The position numbers and the translations under genes are program-made. Below the pieces are notes generated by a model. That model made no database searches, was not told the origin of the DNA, and saw only the letters and a list, made by a program, of their open reading frames with translations. This document shows positions 27,080 through 35,860 of a stretch of 64,000 nucleotides of DNA, piece after piece. Origin of the DNA: Stenotrophomonas maltophilia (lineage in GTDB: Bacteria > Pseudomonadota > Gammaproteobacteria > Xanthomonadales > Xanthomonadaceae); assembly GCA_002363385.1 (NCBI GenBank), contig DEVL01000003.1, positions 1,310,085-1,374,084 on the forward strand, read 5' to 3'. Each line of letters opens with the position of its first letter. Position 1 is the stretch's first letter.

Positions 27080-28342
27080 ATGGTCGCCAGCTCCACTACC
27101 GACATCCGCAGCCAGGCGCTGGCCTGCCGTGAGGCTGCCCAGCAACTCGCGCAGCTGTCCTCCGCCGCGAAGGCCGAACTGCTGGAGGCCATGGCCACCG
27201 CGCTGGATGCCGATACCGATGCGATTCTCGCCGCCAACGCCCGCGATCTTGCGGCGGCCACGGAGAAGGGCGTCGGCACGGCGATGCTGGATCGCCTTGC
27301 CTTGAACCCGCAGCGTCTGGCCGGTATCGCCGCCGCCTTGCGCGAGGTCGCCGCCTTGCCCGATCCGGTCGGCCAGGTGACCCGTGATGACGTGCGTCCC
27401 AATGGCATCCGCGTGCAGAAGGTGCGCGTGCCGCTGGGCGTCATCGCGATGATCTACGAGGCGCGTCCGAACGTGACTGCCGATGCGGCCGCGCTGTGCA
27501 TCAAGGCCGGTAACGGCGTGATCCTGCGCGGTGGCTCGGAAGCGATCCACTCCAACACCGCGATTGCCGCCTCGCTCAAGCGCGCCCTGCGCGAGGCTGG
27601 CATTGCCGATGCGGCGTTGACGCTGGTCGAGGATCTGCGCCGCGAGACCATGCTGGCGCTGCTGCAGCTCAACGACCTGATCGATCTGGCGATCCCGCGC
27701 GGCGGGGAAGGGCTGATCCGCTTCGTGGCCGAGCATGCGCGCGTGCCGGTGATCAAGCATTACAAGGGCGTCTGCCATCTCTACGTGGACCGTGCCGCCG
27801 ATCCAGCACTGGCGCTGCGCCTGCTGGTGGACGGCAAGTGCAGCCGGCCATCGGCCTGCAACTCGCTGGAAACGCTGCTGGTGCATGCCGACATGGCACC
27901 CGGCTTCCTGCCTCTTGCAGCGCAGGCGCTGGCCGAGCGCGGCGTGCAGGTGCGAGCCGATGCGGTGGCGCGGCAGTGGCTGCCCGACGCCGAGGCGGCC
28001 AGCGACGATGATTACGCCGCCGAGTATCTGGATCTGATCATCGCCGTGCGCGTGGTGGATGACCTCGATCAGGCGCTGGCCCACATCCAGCAGTACAGCT
28101 CGGACCACACCGAAGTGATCGCCACCGAAGATCCCGCGGCAGCCGAGCGCTTCGTGCACGCCCTGCGCTCGGCCGTGGTGATGGTCAACGCCTCCTCGCG
28201 TTTCTCCGACGGTGGCGAGCTGGGCCTGGGCGCGGAGATCGGTATCTCCACCACCCGCCTGCACGCTTACGGCCCGATGGGACTGGAAGCGCTGACCGTC
28301 GAACGTTTCGTCGTCCGCGGCGAAGGCCAGACGCGCACGTAA
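27080..28342 (+). CDS. proA: Gamma-glutamyl phosphate reductase
   Basis: A 420-residue aldehyde-dehydrogenase-like reductase starting MVASSTTDIRSQAL after AAGGA. The active-site region SRPSACNSLETLLVH contains the catalytic Cys, and PLGVIAMIYEARPNVT is typical of ProA. It reduces glutamyl-5-phosphate for proline synthesis. It is the last gene of the cluster, and pgaD converges on it. Confidence 0.96.
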   Translation: MVASSTTDIRSQALACREAAQQLAQLSSAAKAELLEAMATALDADTDAILAANARDLAAATEKGVGTAMLDRLALNPQRLAGIAAALREVAALPDPVGQVTRDDVRPNGIRVQKVRVPLGVIAMIYEARPNVTADAAALCIKAGNGVILRGGSEAIHSNTAIAASLKRALREAGIADAALTLVEDLRRETMLALLQLNDLIDLAIPRGGEGLIRFVAEHARVPVIKHYKGVCHLYVDRAADPALALRLLVDGKCSRPSACNSLETLLVHADMAPGFLPLAAQALAERGVQVRADAVARQWLPDAEAASDDDYAAEYLDLIIAVRVVDDLDQALAHIQQYSSDHTEVIATEDPAAAERFVHALRSAVVMVNASSRFSDGGELGLGAEIGISTTRLHAYGPMGLEALTVERFVVRGEGQTRT

Positions 28343-28343
28343 T

Positions 28344-28374
28344 GGGTTGTGCCGGCCGCCGGCCGGCACGACCC
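28344..28374. terminator. Large palindrome between convergent proA and pgaD
   Basis: A 14-bp stem with one G-U (GGGTTGTGCCGGCC / GGCCGGCACGACCC) and a 3-nt loop fills the 32-bp gap. It probably acts as a bidirectional terminator or REP-type element; there is no T-tract. Confidence 0.6.
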
Positions 28375-28851
28375 TCAACCGGTCAACACCTGCGCGGTCA
28401 CCCGCACCGGCCGCGCGTGGTCATCCATGTGCAGCGTCACGGCCTTGCCGTCCGCCAACTGCGCCGCTACCCCGGCACTCGCGCCCAGATCGTGCGCCAT
28501 CTCCTCGCGGGTCACATCATCATGGGGCAGCCGACGTTCCTTGCCCGAGAAGCGCATGCGGTTGTACTCGGCCCAGGCGATCAGCAGCGCCGCGCAGCAG
28601 ACCAGCATCACCGGCAGCGCGATCATCACGAACGGATCGATGGTCTGCTTCTGCTCGTACAGCTGGGTCCAGGCCATCTGCCCGCCCAGCACCCAGGAGA
28701 CCAGCGTCACCAGCGGGGCCCACAGGTAGAAATAGAACGCCCAGAAGGCGATGGTCACAAAGCCCCAGGCGGTGCGCTGCAGACGCGGCTGCTGGCGCGG
28801 TTTCTGGATCAGCCGCGAGTCGAAGCGGCGGGTGGATTTGACGGTGTTCAT
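28375..28851 (-). CDS. pgaD: PNAG synthase accessory subunit PgaD
   Basis: A 158-residue protein with two transmembrane helices (about 28-55 and 72-94) and the PgaD/HmsS-like N-terminus (LIQKPRQQP). PgaD binds PgaC, and in E. coli c-di-GMP stabilises the PgaCD pair. Its start overlaps the pgaC stop (ATGA). Confidence 0.9.
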   Translation of the reverse strand: MNTVKSTRRFDSRLIQKPRQQPRLQRTAWGFVTIAFWAFYFYLWAPLVTLVSWVLGGQMAWTQLYEQKQTIDPFVMIALPVMLVCCAALLIAWAEYNRMRFSGKERRLPHDDVTREEMAHDLGASAGVAAQLADGKAVTLHMDDHARPVRVTAQVLTG

Positions 28852-30095
28852 CGGATACCCCGGTCAGGACTGACCCAGACCGCGCGCTTGCCACGACGTT
28901 TGAAGATCGTCTTGGGGAACGCCACCAGGGTCGTGAACAGACTGATGAGCCAGTACGCCATCGGGTACCAGATCACCCAGAAGTAATTACGTCCAATATG
29001 CGTTTCGTAACGGCGGTCGATGATCAGGCTGCTGGCGAACTGCAGCAGACAGACCAGGGCCAGGATCACGCCATGCCACTGCGGCAGCAGCGTGGCGATG
29101 TACAGCTCCGGCGGCAGCACCATGAACTTGCCCAGCGCCCACAGCACGATGATCGCCAGCATCGTGTACGCCCACATCACGCTGAGGATGTACTCCAGCA
29201 GCACGCCCCACATCCGCCGCTTGCGCCAGTGGAACAGCGAGCTGCCATGGCGGAGCAGCACTTCCACGCCGCCCTGGGCCCAGCGCAGGCGCTGCCGCCA
29301 CAGCCCCTTCAGTGTTTCTGGCATCAGGATGAAACACAGCGCATTGGGCTCGTAGCGGATGTCCCAATGATCCAGCTGCAGGCGCCAGCTGATGTCGATG
29401 TCTTCGGTCACCATGTCATCGGCCCAGTAGCCGATCCGGTGCAGCGCGGTGCGACGGAACGCGGCGATCACGCCGGAGATGGTGAAGATGCGCCCGTATA
29501 CCCGTTGCGCACGTTTGATCATGCCGATGATCGAGGAGAACTCGGCCACCTGCAGCCGGCCCAGCAGGGTGGAGCGGTTGCGGATGCGCGGGTTGCCGGT
29601 CACCGCACCCACGCGCGGGCCGGAGGTCAGGTGCCAGACCATCCAGTGCGTGGCGTATTCCTCCAGCATCGCATCGCCATCGATGCACACCAGGAACTCC
29701 GAGCGAGCGGCAAGCGCGCCCATGCGCAGCGCATTGGCCTTGCCCAGGTTGCGGTCCAGGTGCACCACGCGCAGGCGTGGGTGCAGGGCGGCCAGGGCAT
29801 CCAGCCGTGCCCCGGTATCGTCGCTGCTGCCATCGTTGATGGCGATCACTTCGAAATCCGGGTAGTTCTGCCTGAGTGCCGAGCCGAGCGTGTCGTCCAG
29901 GTTCTCCGCCTCGTTATGGCAGGGAATCAGGATCGACGCGAACGGGTACTCGTCCATCGGCGGCGGATCATCGCGGTCGCGTGCCTTGCGTTCGCGCCGG
30001 AAGAAGTAATACAGGCCGCCGGACATCCAGAAGAAGGCCATCACCATCGGGTAGAAGAAGGCGAACTGGAACAGGATATAGAGAAGAGGATGCAT
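28848..30095 (-). CDS. pgaC: Poly-N-acetylglucosamine synthase PgaC
   Basis: A 415-residue processive GT2 glycosyltransferase. N-terminal helices precede PFASILIPCHNEAENL; catalytic motifs are CIDGDAML, TEDIDISWRL and the processivity motif QRLRW. Three or more C-terminal helices follow. It polymerises and exports beta-1,6-GlcNAc from UDP-GlcNAc. The start at 30095 (MHPLLYILFQF) is chosen over an open frame from 30185 inside pgaB. Confidence 0.95.
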   Translation of the reverse strand: MHPLLYILFQFAFFYPMVMAFFWMSGGLYYFFRRERKARDRDDPPPMDEYPFASILIPCHNEAENLDDTLGSALRQNYPDFEVIAINDGSSDDTGARLDALAALHPRLRVVHLDRNLGKANALRMGALAARSEFLVCIDGDAMLEEYATHWMVWHLTSGPRVGAVTGNPRIRNRSTLLGRLQVAEFSSIIGMIKRAQRVYGRIFTISGVIAAFRRTALHRIGYWADDMVTEDIDISWRLQLDHWDIRYEPNALCFILMPETLKGLWRQRLRWAQGGVEVLLRHGSSLFHWRKRRMWGVLLEYILSVMWAYTMLAIIVLWALGKFMVLPPELYIATLLPQWHGVILALVCLLQFASSLIIDRRYETHIGRNYFWVIWYPMAYWLISLFTTLVAFPKTIFKRRGKRAVWVSPDRGIR

Positions 30096-30102
30096 GGCGA
30101 CC

Positions 30103-32007
30103 TCACTTTTCCTCGTACGGGAAGCTGCGGGCCGACATGGCCGCGCGGGCGTCATACGTGGAGGGACGTCCGGCGATGAAGTCATCCGGATACCAGGCGA
30201 AATGACGCACGCCCTGCGCCTGTAGACGACGGATCTGCGCGCGCAGCCGGTCGCCGGGAATCGGCTTGCCGGTGCGCCAGTCCAGCGTCTGCAGCTCGAA
30301 CATCGTCTGCGACAACTGCGGATCGTGCTGCTTCACCGCCACCACCAGCCGGTCCAGCCAGCGTTCCGGGCTGCGGCTGCCTTCCATCCACGGCATCGCC
30401 ATCAGGGCGGTGTGGTCGTAGGCCTTGTTGAACAGGTCCAGGCGCTGGGCGAACCAGCTCGCACTCTGCGGTTCCAGCACGGGCTGGGCATACAGGTTGC
30501 GCACGGTGCCCAGCTTGGGCCGCCAGCGCTGCGCCGCGGTGCGCAGCTCCAGCGTGAAGTCGATCAGGGCCTGGGTGCGTGCGCCGTCATCGCCTTCCTG
30601 CGACAGCTGGGTCAGCTCGGTGTCGCGCAGATAGGCGTCATCGTGGAAGAGCAGGCCCTCGAAGTACGAGTTGATCGCCAGGTCTTCGTAGATGTCATCG
30701 ATGATCCGGCGCACCTGCGGCCGGGTAAAATCCAGCCGGAAGATGCCATCGCTTTCCGGGCTCTCGATGGCCAGCGCCTTGCGGATGGCCGGGTCCTTGA
30801 GTTCATAGCCCAGCACCGGCAGCCACGCATATACCTTGACCCCTGCGCGCGTCTTGAGCTGCCATGCCACGCGGTTGAACAGATCCGCACGCATCGGCAG
30901 ATGGCGGTTGGGGAAGTACAGCGCATCGGCCGAGCCGTTGCCGTCCGGATCGGCGAAGGCCTGCAGGAACACGTGGGTCGGGCCGATCTTCTTGACCCGA
31001 TCGATCAGCGCATCCAGGTTCTTGCCCTGTTGCACCGGGTCGGCATCGTAGACCGCATCCAGGTCGATCTGCAGCGCCCGCATGCCATCGCGCTCGACAT
31101 CGCGGCGCAGCTCGTAGGCCAGCTGCACCACGGTCGGGTTGTTGGTCACCAGCAGGCGCGCCAGACCGTGCAGATCACGTTTGACCGGCGTGCTGCGTCC
31201 TTCCAGATCGAACGAGACCGGCATGCCCAACTGCTCGGCGATAGTGTTGCTCAGTGCGTTGTAGGCCGCGTAAGGCCACACGATCGCCTTCGGGCTGACG
31301 CCGACATTGCGCTGGATGCGCTCCACGCTGCGGCCCAGGTCGGCGCGCAGGCGGGCTTCGTACTCGGCGGCGGTTTCGTAGGTCTTTCGGGCGGGATCGT
31401 AGGTCCTTGTGATCACCGCCGGGGTGGAGTTGCCTTGTGGATTGGACTGCACGCCATGGTGCAGGTTGTCGGTGTGGCTGGCCAGTTCGATCAGCCCGCT
31501 TTTCTGCATCTCGCGCAGCTGCGCCCAGGTCAGGAAATCGTCGCGGGTGAAGGGGCGGTAGCCGTAGTCGATCTGGCGCCCGGCCGGCATGTCCACGTAG
31601 TCGGTGATCACTGCGACCAGCGCCGGATAGTTGTAGGCGCGCAGCAGCGGGAAGACCTTGCTGTACACGCTGCGCAGGCCATCATCGAAGGTCAGCAGTA
31701 CCGGCTTGGGGGGCAGGGGTGTGCCGCCATGTGAAGCGGTGATCAGCTGCGACAGCGACACCGGGTGGTAGCCATGTGCGGACAACCAGTCCAGGTGGGC
31801 GGCGAAGTTCTGCGTGCTCACGGCATAGGCATCCGGATCGCCGCGGGCGGCCACCTCGTCGCGGATGTCGTGGTAGCTCAGCACCAGCAATCCGTTGTCG
31901 GTGGCATCGAGTACGGCCGGCGGTTGCCGCGCCTGTGCAGGTACCACCACGGTGAGCAGGGCCAGCAACAGCCAGTGGGTCCAACGCTTCATGTCCATGT
32001 TCCGCAT
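30103..32007 (-). CDS. pgaB: PNAG N-deacetylase PgaB
   Basis: A 634-residue exported enzyme with an N-terminal polysaccharide deacetylase domain (LVLSYHDIRDE, LTFDDGLRSVY) and a C-terminal glycoside-hydrolase-like domain (about residues 320-620, KVYAWLPVLGYEL, FEGLLFHDDAY). It partly deacetylates PNAG in the periplasm for export. The signal peptide (MDMKRWTHWLLLALLTVVVPAQA) is not followed by a lipobox Cys, unlike E. coli PgaB, a lipoprotein. The start at 32007 is 1 bp after the pgaA stop with GGGGAG upstream; ATGs at 31998 and 31992 are alternatives. Confidence 0.94.
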   Translation of the reverse strand: MRNMDMKRWTHWLLLALLTVVVPAQARQPPAVLDATDNGLLVLSYHDIRDEVAARGDPDAYAVSTQNFAAHLDWLSAHGYHPVSLSQLITASHGGTPLPPKPVLLTFDDGLRSVYSKVFPLLRAYNYPALVAVITDYVDMPAGRQIDYGYRPFTRDDFLTWAQLREMQKSGLIELASHTDNLHHGVQSNPQGNSTPAVITRTYDPARKTYETAAEYEARLRADLGRSVERIQRNVGVSPKAIVWPYAAYNALSNTIAEQLGMPVSFDLEGRSTPVKRDLHGLARLLVTNNPTVVQLAYELRRDVERDGMRALQIDLDAVYDADPVQQGKNLDALIDRVKKIGPTHVFLQAFADPDGNGSADALYFPNRHLPMRADLFNRVAWQLKTRAGVKVYAWLPVLGYELKDPAIRKALAIESPESDGIFRLDFTRPQVRRIIDDIYEDLAINSYFEGLLFHDDAYLRDTELTQLSQEGDDGARTQALIDFTLELRTAAQRWRPKLGTVRNLYAQPVLEPQSASWFAQRLDLFNKAYDHTALMAMPWMEGSRSPERWLDRLVVAVKQHDPQLSQTMFELQTLDWRTGKPIPGDRLRAQIRRLQAQGVRHFAWYPDDFIAGRPSTYDARAAMSARSFPYEEK

Positions 32008-32008
32008 G

Positions 32009-34045
32009 TCATTCTCCCCACCGCAGGCCGGCATCCAGGCCGATGTGTCGTTCACGCTGTCCGTCATAGACCGGTCGCGACCAGCGGATGCCGTACTCGA
32101 AAATGCGGCCTTCGCCGAGCTGCCACTCGTGACGGTATTCCGCCGAGGGCACGATCGCGCTGCCATAGCCCTGCTGCCAGTACTGTCCCACCGAAACCGT
32201 CAGGCGATGGCGGAAGTGGCGTTCGTAGTGGCGCCACAACTGCTGGTCCACGCGCAGGCCAATCTCCACCGAGTGGTCCTCGGACGGGTTGAAGTAGGGC
32301 GCATCATCGCGGCTGCCGCGGCTGGCATACACGCTGCCCAGCCCGTCCAGGAACACGGTCGGTCGGGTCATCAGGCGCTGCTCGATGGCCGTGCTGACGG
32401 TATCGCGGCGGTTGCCGTCGTCGTAGCGGAACTGGCTGGCGCCCACGCTCCACTGGGTGCGCTCGTCGCGGCGGTAGTCGGCGGCCAGTGCGATGCTGTC
32501 GGCGGTGATGCCCGACACCCGCGCCTGCATGGAGGCGTCCGGATCGTTGCGTGCGGCGGTGATGCCGGCATGCCATTGATCGCTGAACTGCCAGCCGAAT
32601 CCGGCGCTGAGGCCGGTATCGCCGATGTGGTCGTTGGCGCGGTTGACGAAGGCTTCCGCATCGGCGCGGCCGTAGCGGTAGCGCGTGCCCGCACCGATCC
32701 GCAGCGGGTCGATGGTCTGGTCCTGGAAATCCACGCTGCGCCGGTCGGCGAACGCGACCAGACGCCAGCGGTCATCCAGCACCGGGGACTGCACTTCCAC
32801 GCCGTAGCGGCCGTCATCGTTGCCCAGCGGCGATGTACCGCCACCGCCGGAACTGCGCCCACCTTCGGCGTAGGCATGCCACTGCCAGCCACGGTGCGCA
32901 CGCCAGCTGCGGTCCATGCGCTGCACGGAGGGCTGGTTGGGGTAGGCGGCAAGCAGCGTGTCGTGGACCGGTCGCGCCAGGTCATCGCGCTGCACTTGGA
33001 CGTAGGCGTCGTACTGACCCAGACGCGCAGGGACGTCGCGCGGGTCCAGCGTGTTGGCCATGCTGTAGCGCTCCAGTGCCCGTCGTGGCCAGCCGCGCAT
33101 CAGATAGATGTTGCCCAGCGAGGACTGCGTGCCGGTGTTGCCCGGTCCGATCTCGACCATTTTCTCCAGGTCGCGCTGGGCAGTGGGCAGGTCGCCACTG
33201 TAGGCACGCACCATGGCCAGGTTGAGGTCGGCCTCGTAGCGCGGCCAGTTCGCATACGGTGCCCTGGCGCCATGCGCCCAGCGCCACGCGGGCTCATCGG
33301 CCTGCCACTTCTTCAGCAGAGCGATCGCGGTGTCGGCCTGCTCGTCTTCCAGATACGCATAGGCCAGTTCCGAGCGCGCCTGCGGCAGCGACGGATCAGC
33401 TTTGAGCGCAGCTTCCAGCACCGGGATCGCCTCGGCCGGGTGCTGCGTGGCCATCAGCGAATCGCCGACGGCGGCCAGCAGATAATTCGGCACCGGGTGG
33501 CCCTCGGCGAGCAGCGTGCGGTACTCATCGCGCACCTGCGCATGGCGGCCCAGCCGGTTGAGCAGGATCAGCCGGTCATAGCGGATCCGCAGTGGTGCCT
33601 GCTGCACCGTGGTGCCATCGCGTTCCAGGTACTGCTGCATCTGCGCCAGGGCCGCGTCGGCTTCATCCAGGCGGGTGTCCTCGCTGGGGCCATAGGCCAG
33701 GCTCCAGCCCACCAGCTTGGCCAGGTAATTGCCTTCCAGCCGTTCTTTCTGTGCCGCATCGAACAGGGTGGGCCGCGCCAGGTACAACTGCCAGGCGCGG
33801 TGTGCATTACCGATGTCGGACAGGGTCAGCGCCTGCAGGCGATACAACAGTTCGTCGTCCGGGGCCTGCGCCCGTGCGCGCTCGATGGCGGCCAGTGCAT
33901 CCAGCCATTGGGCGTGGTCCCGGAACTGGCCGATCTCGGCCAGGGCGTTGTCCCGCGCAGTGTCTGCCGGGGCCGCCGAAGCGGAAAAAGCGAGTGTCGC
34001 GCATGCCAGGCCGACGCAGAGCGCCAGCGGCCGATGGTCGTACAT
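32009..34045 (-). CDS. pgaA: PNAG outer-membrane exporter PgaA
   Basis: A 678-residue protein with a signal peptide (LACATLAFSASAAPA), TPR-type helical repeats (about residues 30-400, e.g. NYLLAAVGDSLMATQHPAEAIPVLEAAL broken across two repeats) and a C-terminal beta-barrel ending HIGLDAGLRWGE. The TPR part binds polymer and the barrel exports it. The start at 34045 follows a strong AAGGGGGG ribosome-binding site. It is shorter than E. coli PgaA (about 800 residues). Confidence 0.93.
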   Translation of the reverse strand: MYDHRPLALCVGLACATLAFSASAAPADTARDNALAEIGQFRDHAQWLDALAAIERARAQAPDDELLYRLQALTLSDIGNAHRAWQLYLARPTLFDAAQKERLEGNYLAKLVGWSLAYGPSEDTRLDEADAALAQMQQYLERDGTTVQQAPLRIRYDRLILLNRLGRHAQVRDEYRTLLAEGHPVPNYLLAAVGDSLMATQHPAEAIPVLEAALKADPSLPQARSELAYAYLEDEQADTAIALLKKWQADEPAWRWAHGARAPYANWPRYEADLNLAMVRAYSGDLPTAQRDLEKMVEIGPGNTGTQSSLGNIYLMRGWPRRALERYSMANTLDPRDVPARLGQYDAYVQVQRDDLARPVHDTLLAAYPNQPSVQRMDRSWRAHRGWQWHAYAEGGRSSGGGGTSPLGNDDGRYGVEVQSPVLDDRWRLVAFADRRSVDFQDQTIDPLRIGAGTRYRYGRADAEAFVNRANDHIGDTGLSAGFGWQFSDQWHAGITAARNDPDASMQARVSGITADSIALAADYRRDERTQWSVGASQFRYDDGNRRDTVSTAIEQRLMTRPTVFLDGLGSVYASRGSRDDAPYFNPSEDHSVEIGLRVDQQLWRHYERHFRHRLTVSVGQYWQQGYGSAIVPSAEYRHEWQLGEGRIFEYGIRWSRPVYDGQRERHIGLDAGLRWGE

Positions 34046-34080
34046 GGAACCCCCCTTGGAGCATCCTTTCAAAGGTGTGT

Positions 34081-34109
34081 TGCGTCAAAAGTGTGACGCA
34101 CATCACATG
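34081..34109 (-). promoter_or_regulatory. Overlapping palindromes upstream of pgaABCD (CRP/Clp-type and GTCA-N6-TGAC)
   Basis: TGTGA-N6-TCACA (34092-34107) is a perfect CRP/Clp consensus. Overlapping it, TGCGTCA-N6-TGACGCA (34081-34100) is a perfect 7-bp inverted repeat whose core GTCA-N6-TGAC resembles FleQ boxes. The pair lies about 36-65 bp before the pgaA start. The same composite occurs before tpsB at 35831-35856. Confidence 0.65.
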
Positions 34110-34392
34110 CCAATCGTGCCTGACTGCGCAGTTGCTGCCAAATCGTTAAGACGCGGGTACGACAGATCAGCCCCCGGGTGGTACCCGGAGGGGAAGGGCA
34201 AGTCGTTGAATTTCTACGGATTCACACCATGTCGCCAGCATGGGAAAGCGCACTCCGTCGCCATGAAGCTGTTCAGCCACCTGGCCGCGCCAGGGGGCTC
34301 CGAACACCCCCCGATCCTCTGGATCGGGTCAGTCAGCGACACGCTACGTCAGCAGTTGCGCACGGCGCGTGTAGATGGACGCGCCGGGTCGC
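34110..34392. other. Gap between pgaA promoter and the MFS gene
   Basis: 283 bp without a convincing gene. Small hairpins are present (CCCGGGTGGTACCCGG at about 34173-34188, CCGATCCTCTGGATCGG at about 34312-34328). The latter could end the MFS transcript. Nothing else was recognised. Confidence 0.45.
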
Positions 34393-35604
34393 TTACCACT
34401 GGTCTTCGAGCTTCTGCGGCTTGCAGGCGACCCACGAGGCGCTGAGCAGCACTACCGCGCACAGCACCAGGAAGCCGAACGGCAGGTGCCAGCCCCCACT
34501 GACCGCGTGCAGCCAGCCGAACAGGAACGGCCCCAGGCAGCTGAAGGCATAGCCCACGCCCTGCATGAAGCCGGACAACGCCGCCGAGCCGGCCGGCGTA
34601 CGCGTGCGCAGGTTGATCAGAGTCAATGCCAACGGGAACGTGGACGGGCCGATGCCAAGCAGTACCGCCCACAGCCAGGGCGCCTTCATCGGTGCGTACA
34701 GCAGGCCGGCGAAAGCGATCAGGAAGGCACTGAAACCGATCAGCACCAGCGGGAAGGGATTGCGAAGACGCACGGCCAGGGCCGGCATGGTGAGCGATGG
34801 CAGCAGGCCGCAGGCGGCGAAGATGGCGACCATGATGCCGCCGAAGGCCGGCGTCGCACCGGCTTCGACCACGATGCGCGGCAACCAGGTGAACATCGAA
34901 TAGGTCATCAACGAGGTCATGCCGAACATCAGGGTCATGCCCCAGGCCAGCGGCGTCTTCCAGACCTTGCCGTGCGGCGTGCTGGCCGGATCGTTGGCAG
35001 CGCTGATCGTGTCCGGGTGCGGACGTGCACGCGACAGCATCAGCCACGGCAGCGCCGCGGCCAGCGACATCAGCGCCCAGATGCCCAGCGACACGCGCCA
35101 GCCGGCCTGCTGGGCAACCGGTACGGCAAGCAACGCCGGCATCATCGTGCCGATCTGCAGCACAGTGATGTAGAGAGTGCTCATGGTGCCCACGCGGTTG
35201 GCGAAGTAACGCTTCACCAGCGGCGGGACGACCACGTTGCCGATGCCCATGCCGGCCAGCGCCACCACCGAGCCGAACAGCAGGCTGCCCACGCCGCCGG
35301 CCATCGAGCGCAGCAGCAGGCCCACGGTGGCCAGGCTCATCGCCAGCAGGGCGGTGCGCTCCAGGCCCAGCCGGCGCGCCACTGCCGGGGTGGTCACGCC
35401 GAACAGCGCGAAGGCGGCCGTCGGCAGCATGCCGAGCACGCCGGTCATCGTGGTGCCGAAGCCGAAGGTCTGGCCAAGCACATCCAACAGCGGGGTCAGC
35501 GAGGTGACTGCGGTTCGCAGGTTCAAGGCGGCCAGCAGGATCGCGGCAAAGGCCAGCAGGCGCCCGTGCAGCAGGGACTGGGACGGTGAGGTGGGGTGAG
35601 TCAT
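34393..35604 (-). CDS. MFS transporter, CynX/NimT type
   Basis: A 403-residue membrane protein with about 12 helices. The N-terminal signature AAILLAALNLRTAVTSLTPLL is typical of the cyanate/2-nitroimidazole (CynX/NimT, YeaN) group. The substrate is unknown. ATG at 35610 (MLMTHPTS) is an alternative start two codons upstream; AGGA is 9 bp before the start at 35604. It is divergent from the TPS genes. Confidence 0.87.
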   Translation of the reverse strand: MTHPTSPSQSLLHGRLLAFAAILLAALNLRTAVTSLTPLLDVLGQTFGFGTTMTGVLGMLPTAAFALFGVTTPAVARRLGLERTALLAMSLATVGLLLRSMAGGVGSLLFGSVVALAGMGIGNVVVPPLVKRYFANRVGTMSTLYITVLQIGTMMPALLAVPVAQQAGWRVSLGIWALMSLAAALPWLMLSRARPHPDTISAANDPASTPHGKVWKTPLAWGMTLMFGMTSLMTYSMFTWLPRIVVEAGATPAFGGIMVAIFAACGLLPSLTMPALAVRLRNPFPLVLIGFSAFLIAFAGLLYAPMKAPWLWAVLLGIGPSTFPLALTLINLRTRTPAGSAALSGFMQGVGYAFSCLGPFLFGWLHAVSGGWHLPFGFLVLCAVVLLSASWVACKPQKLEDQW

Positions 35605-35610
35605 CAGCAT

Positions 35611-35789
35611 GTTTCCTGACAGGTGGCGCACCACGGCCTCAGGCACGCGGGTGCAACGGCAGAGACCGGCCAGCGGCCGGCATCTGCGGGGTAGGGGACT
35701 GGGCCGCCGCCGAAGGTGGGGCCAGGACCGGCCATTGTACGGGTTCGATCCCGGCAGGTCCCTCATCGAGCCCTTTGGCAGGCGCTACG
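35611..35789. other. MFS side of the MFS-tpsB intergenic region
   Basis: No gene is visible here. CCGGCC/GGCCGG across AGC at 35666-35680 forms a short stem, with GTAG at 35691, suggestive of a degraded SMAG-type repeat. The rest of the 406-bp region carries the sites listed next, and 35901-36016 shows nothing beyond presumed promoter DNA. Confidence 0.45.
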
Positions 35790-35807
35790 TGTGAAAACGT
35801 GTTCACA
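35790..35807. promoter_or_regulatory. 18-bp palindrome upstream of tpsB and the MFS gene
   Basis: TGTGAAAACGTGTTCACA is a near-perfect palindrome with TGTGA...TCACA ends 8 bp apart instead of the 6 of CRP sites. It lies in the divergent region and could be an operator for either gene; the regulator is unknown. Confidence 0.5.
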
Positions 35808-35830
35808 ACAAGGGTCGCGCGATCCCCTTC

Positions 35831-35856
35831 CATGTGAGCTGCGTCAAAAAAATGAC
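35831..35856 (+). promoter_or_regulatory. Composite motif upstream of tpsB matching the pga promoter
   Basis: CATGTGA-N2-TGCGTCA is followed by A6 and TGAC. It contains TGTGA-N6-TCA (near CRP/Clp consensus, right half TCAAA) and GTCA-A6-TGAC, which agrees at 12 of 14 positions with the FleQ-type box GTCAATAAATTGAC. The order and spacing equal those of the pgaA upstream site. Confidence 0.6.
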
Positions 35857-35860
35857 TATT

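Noticed and set aside
34173..34328. Possible riboswitch or small RNA between pgaA and the MFS gene
   Set aside because: Hairpins exist, but no conserved aptamer pattern (c-di-GMP, SAM, TPP, cobalamin) could be recognised.
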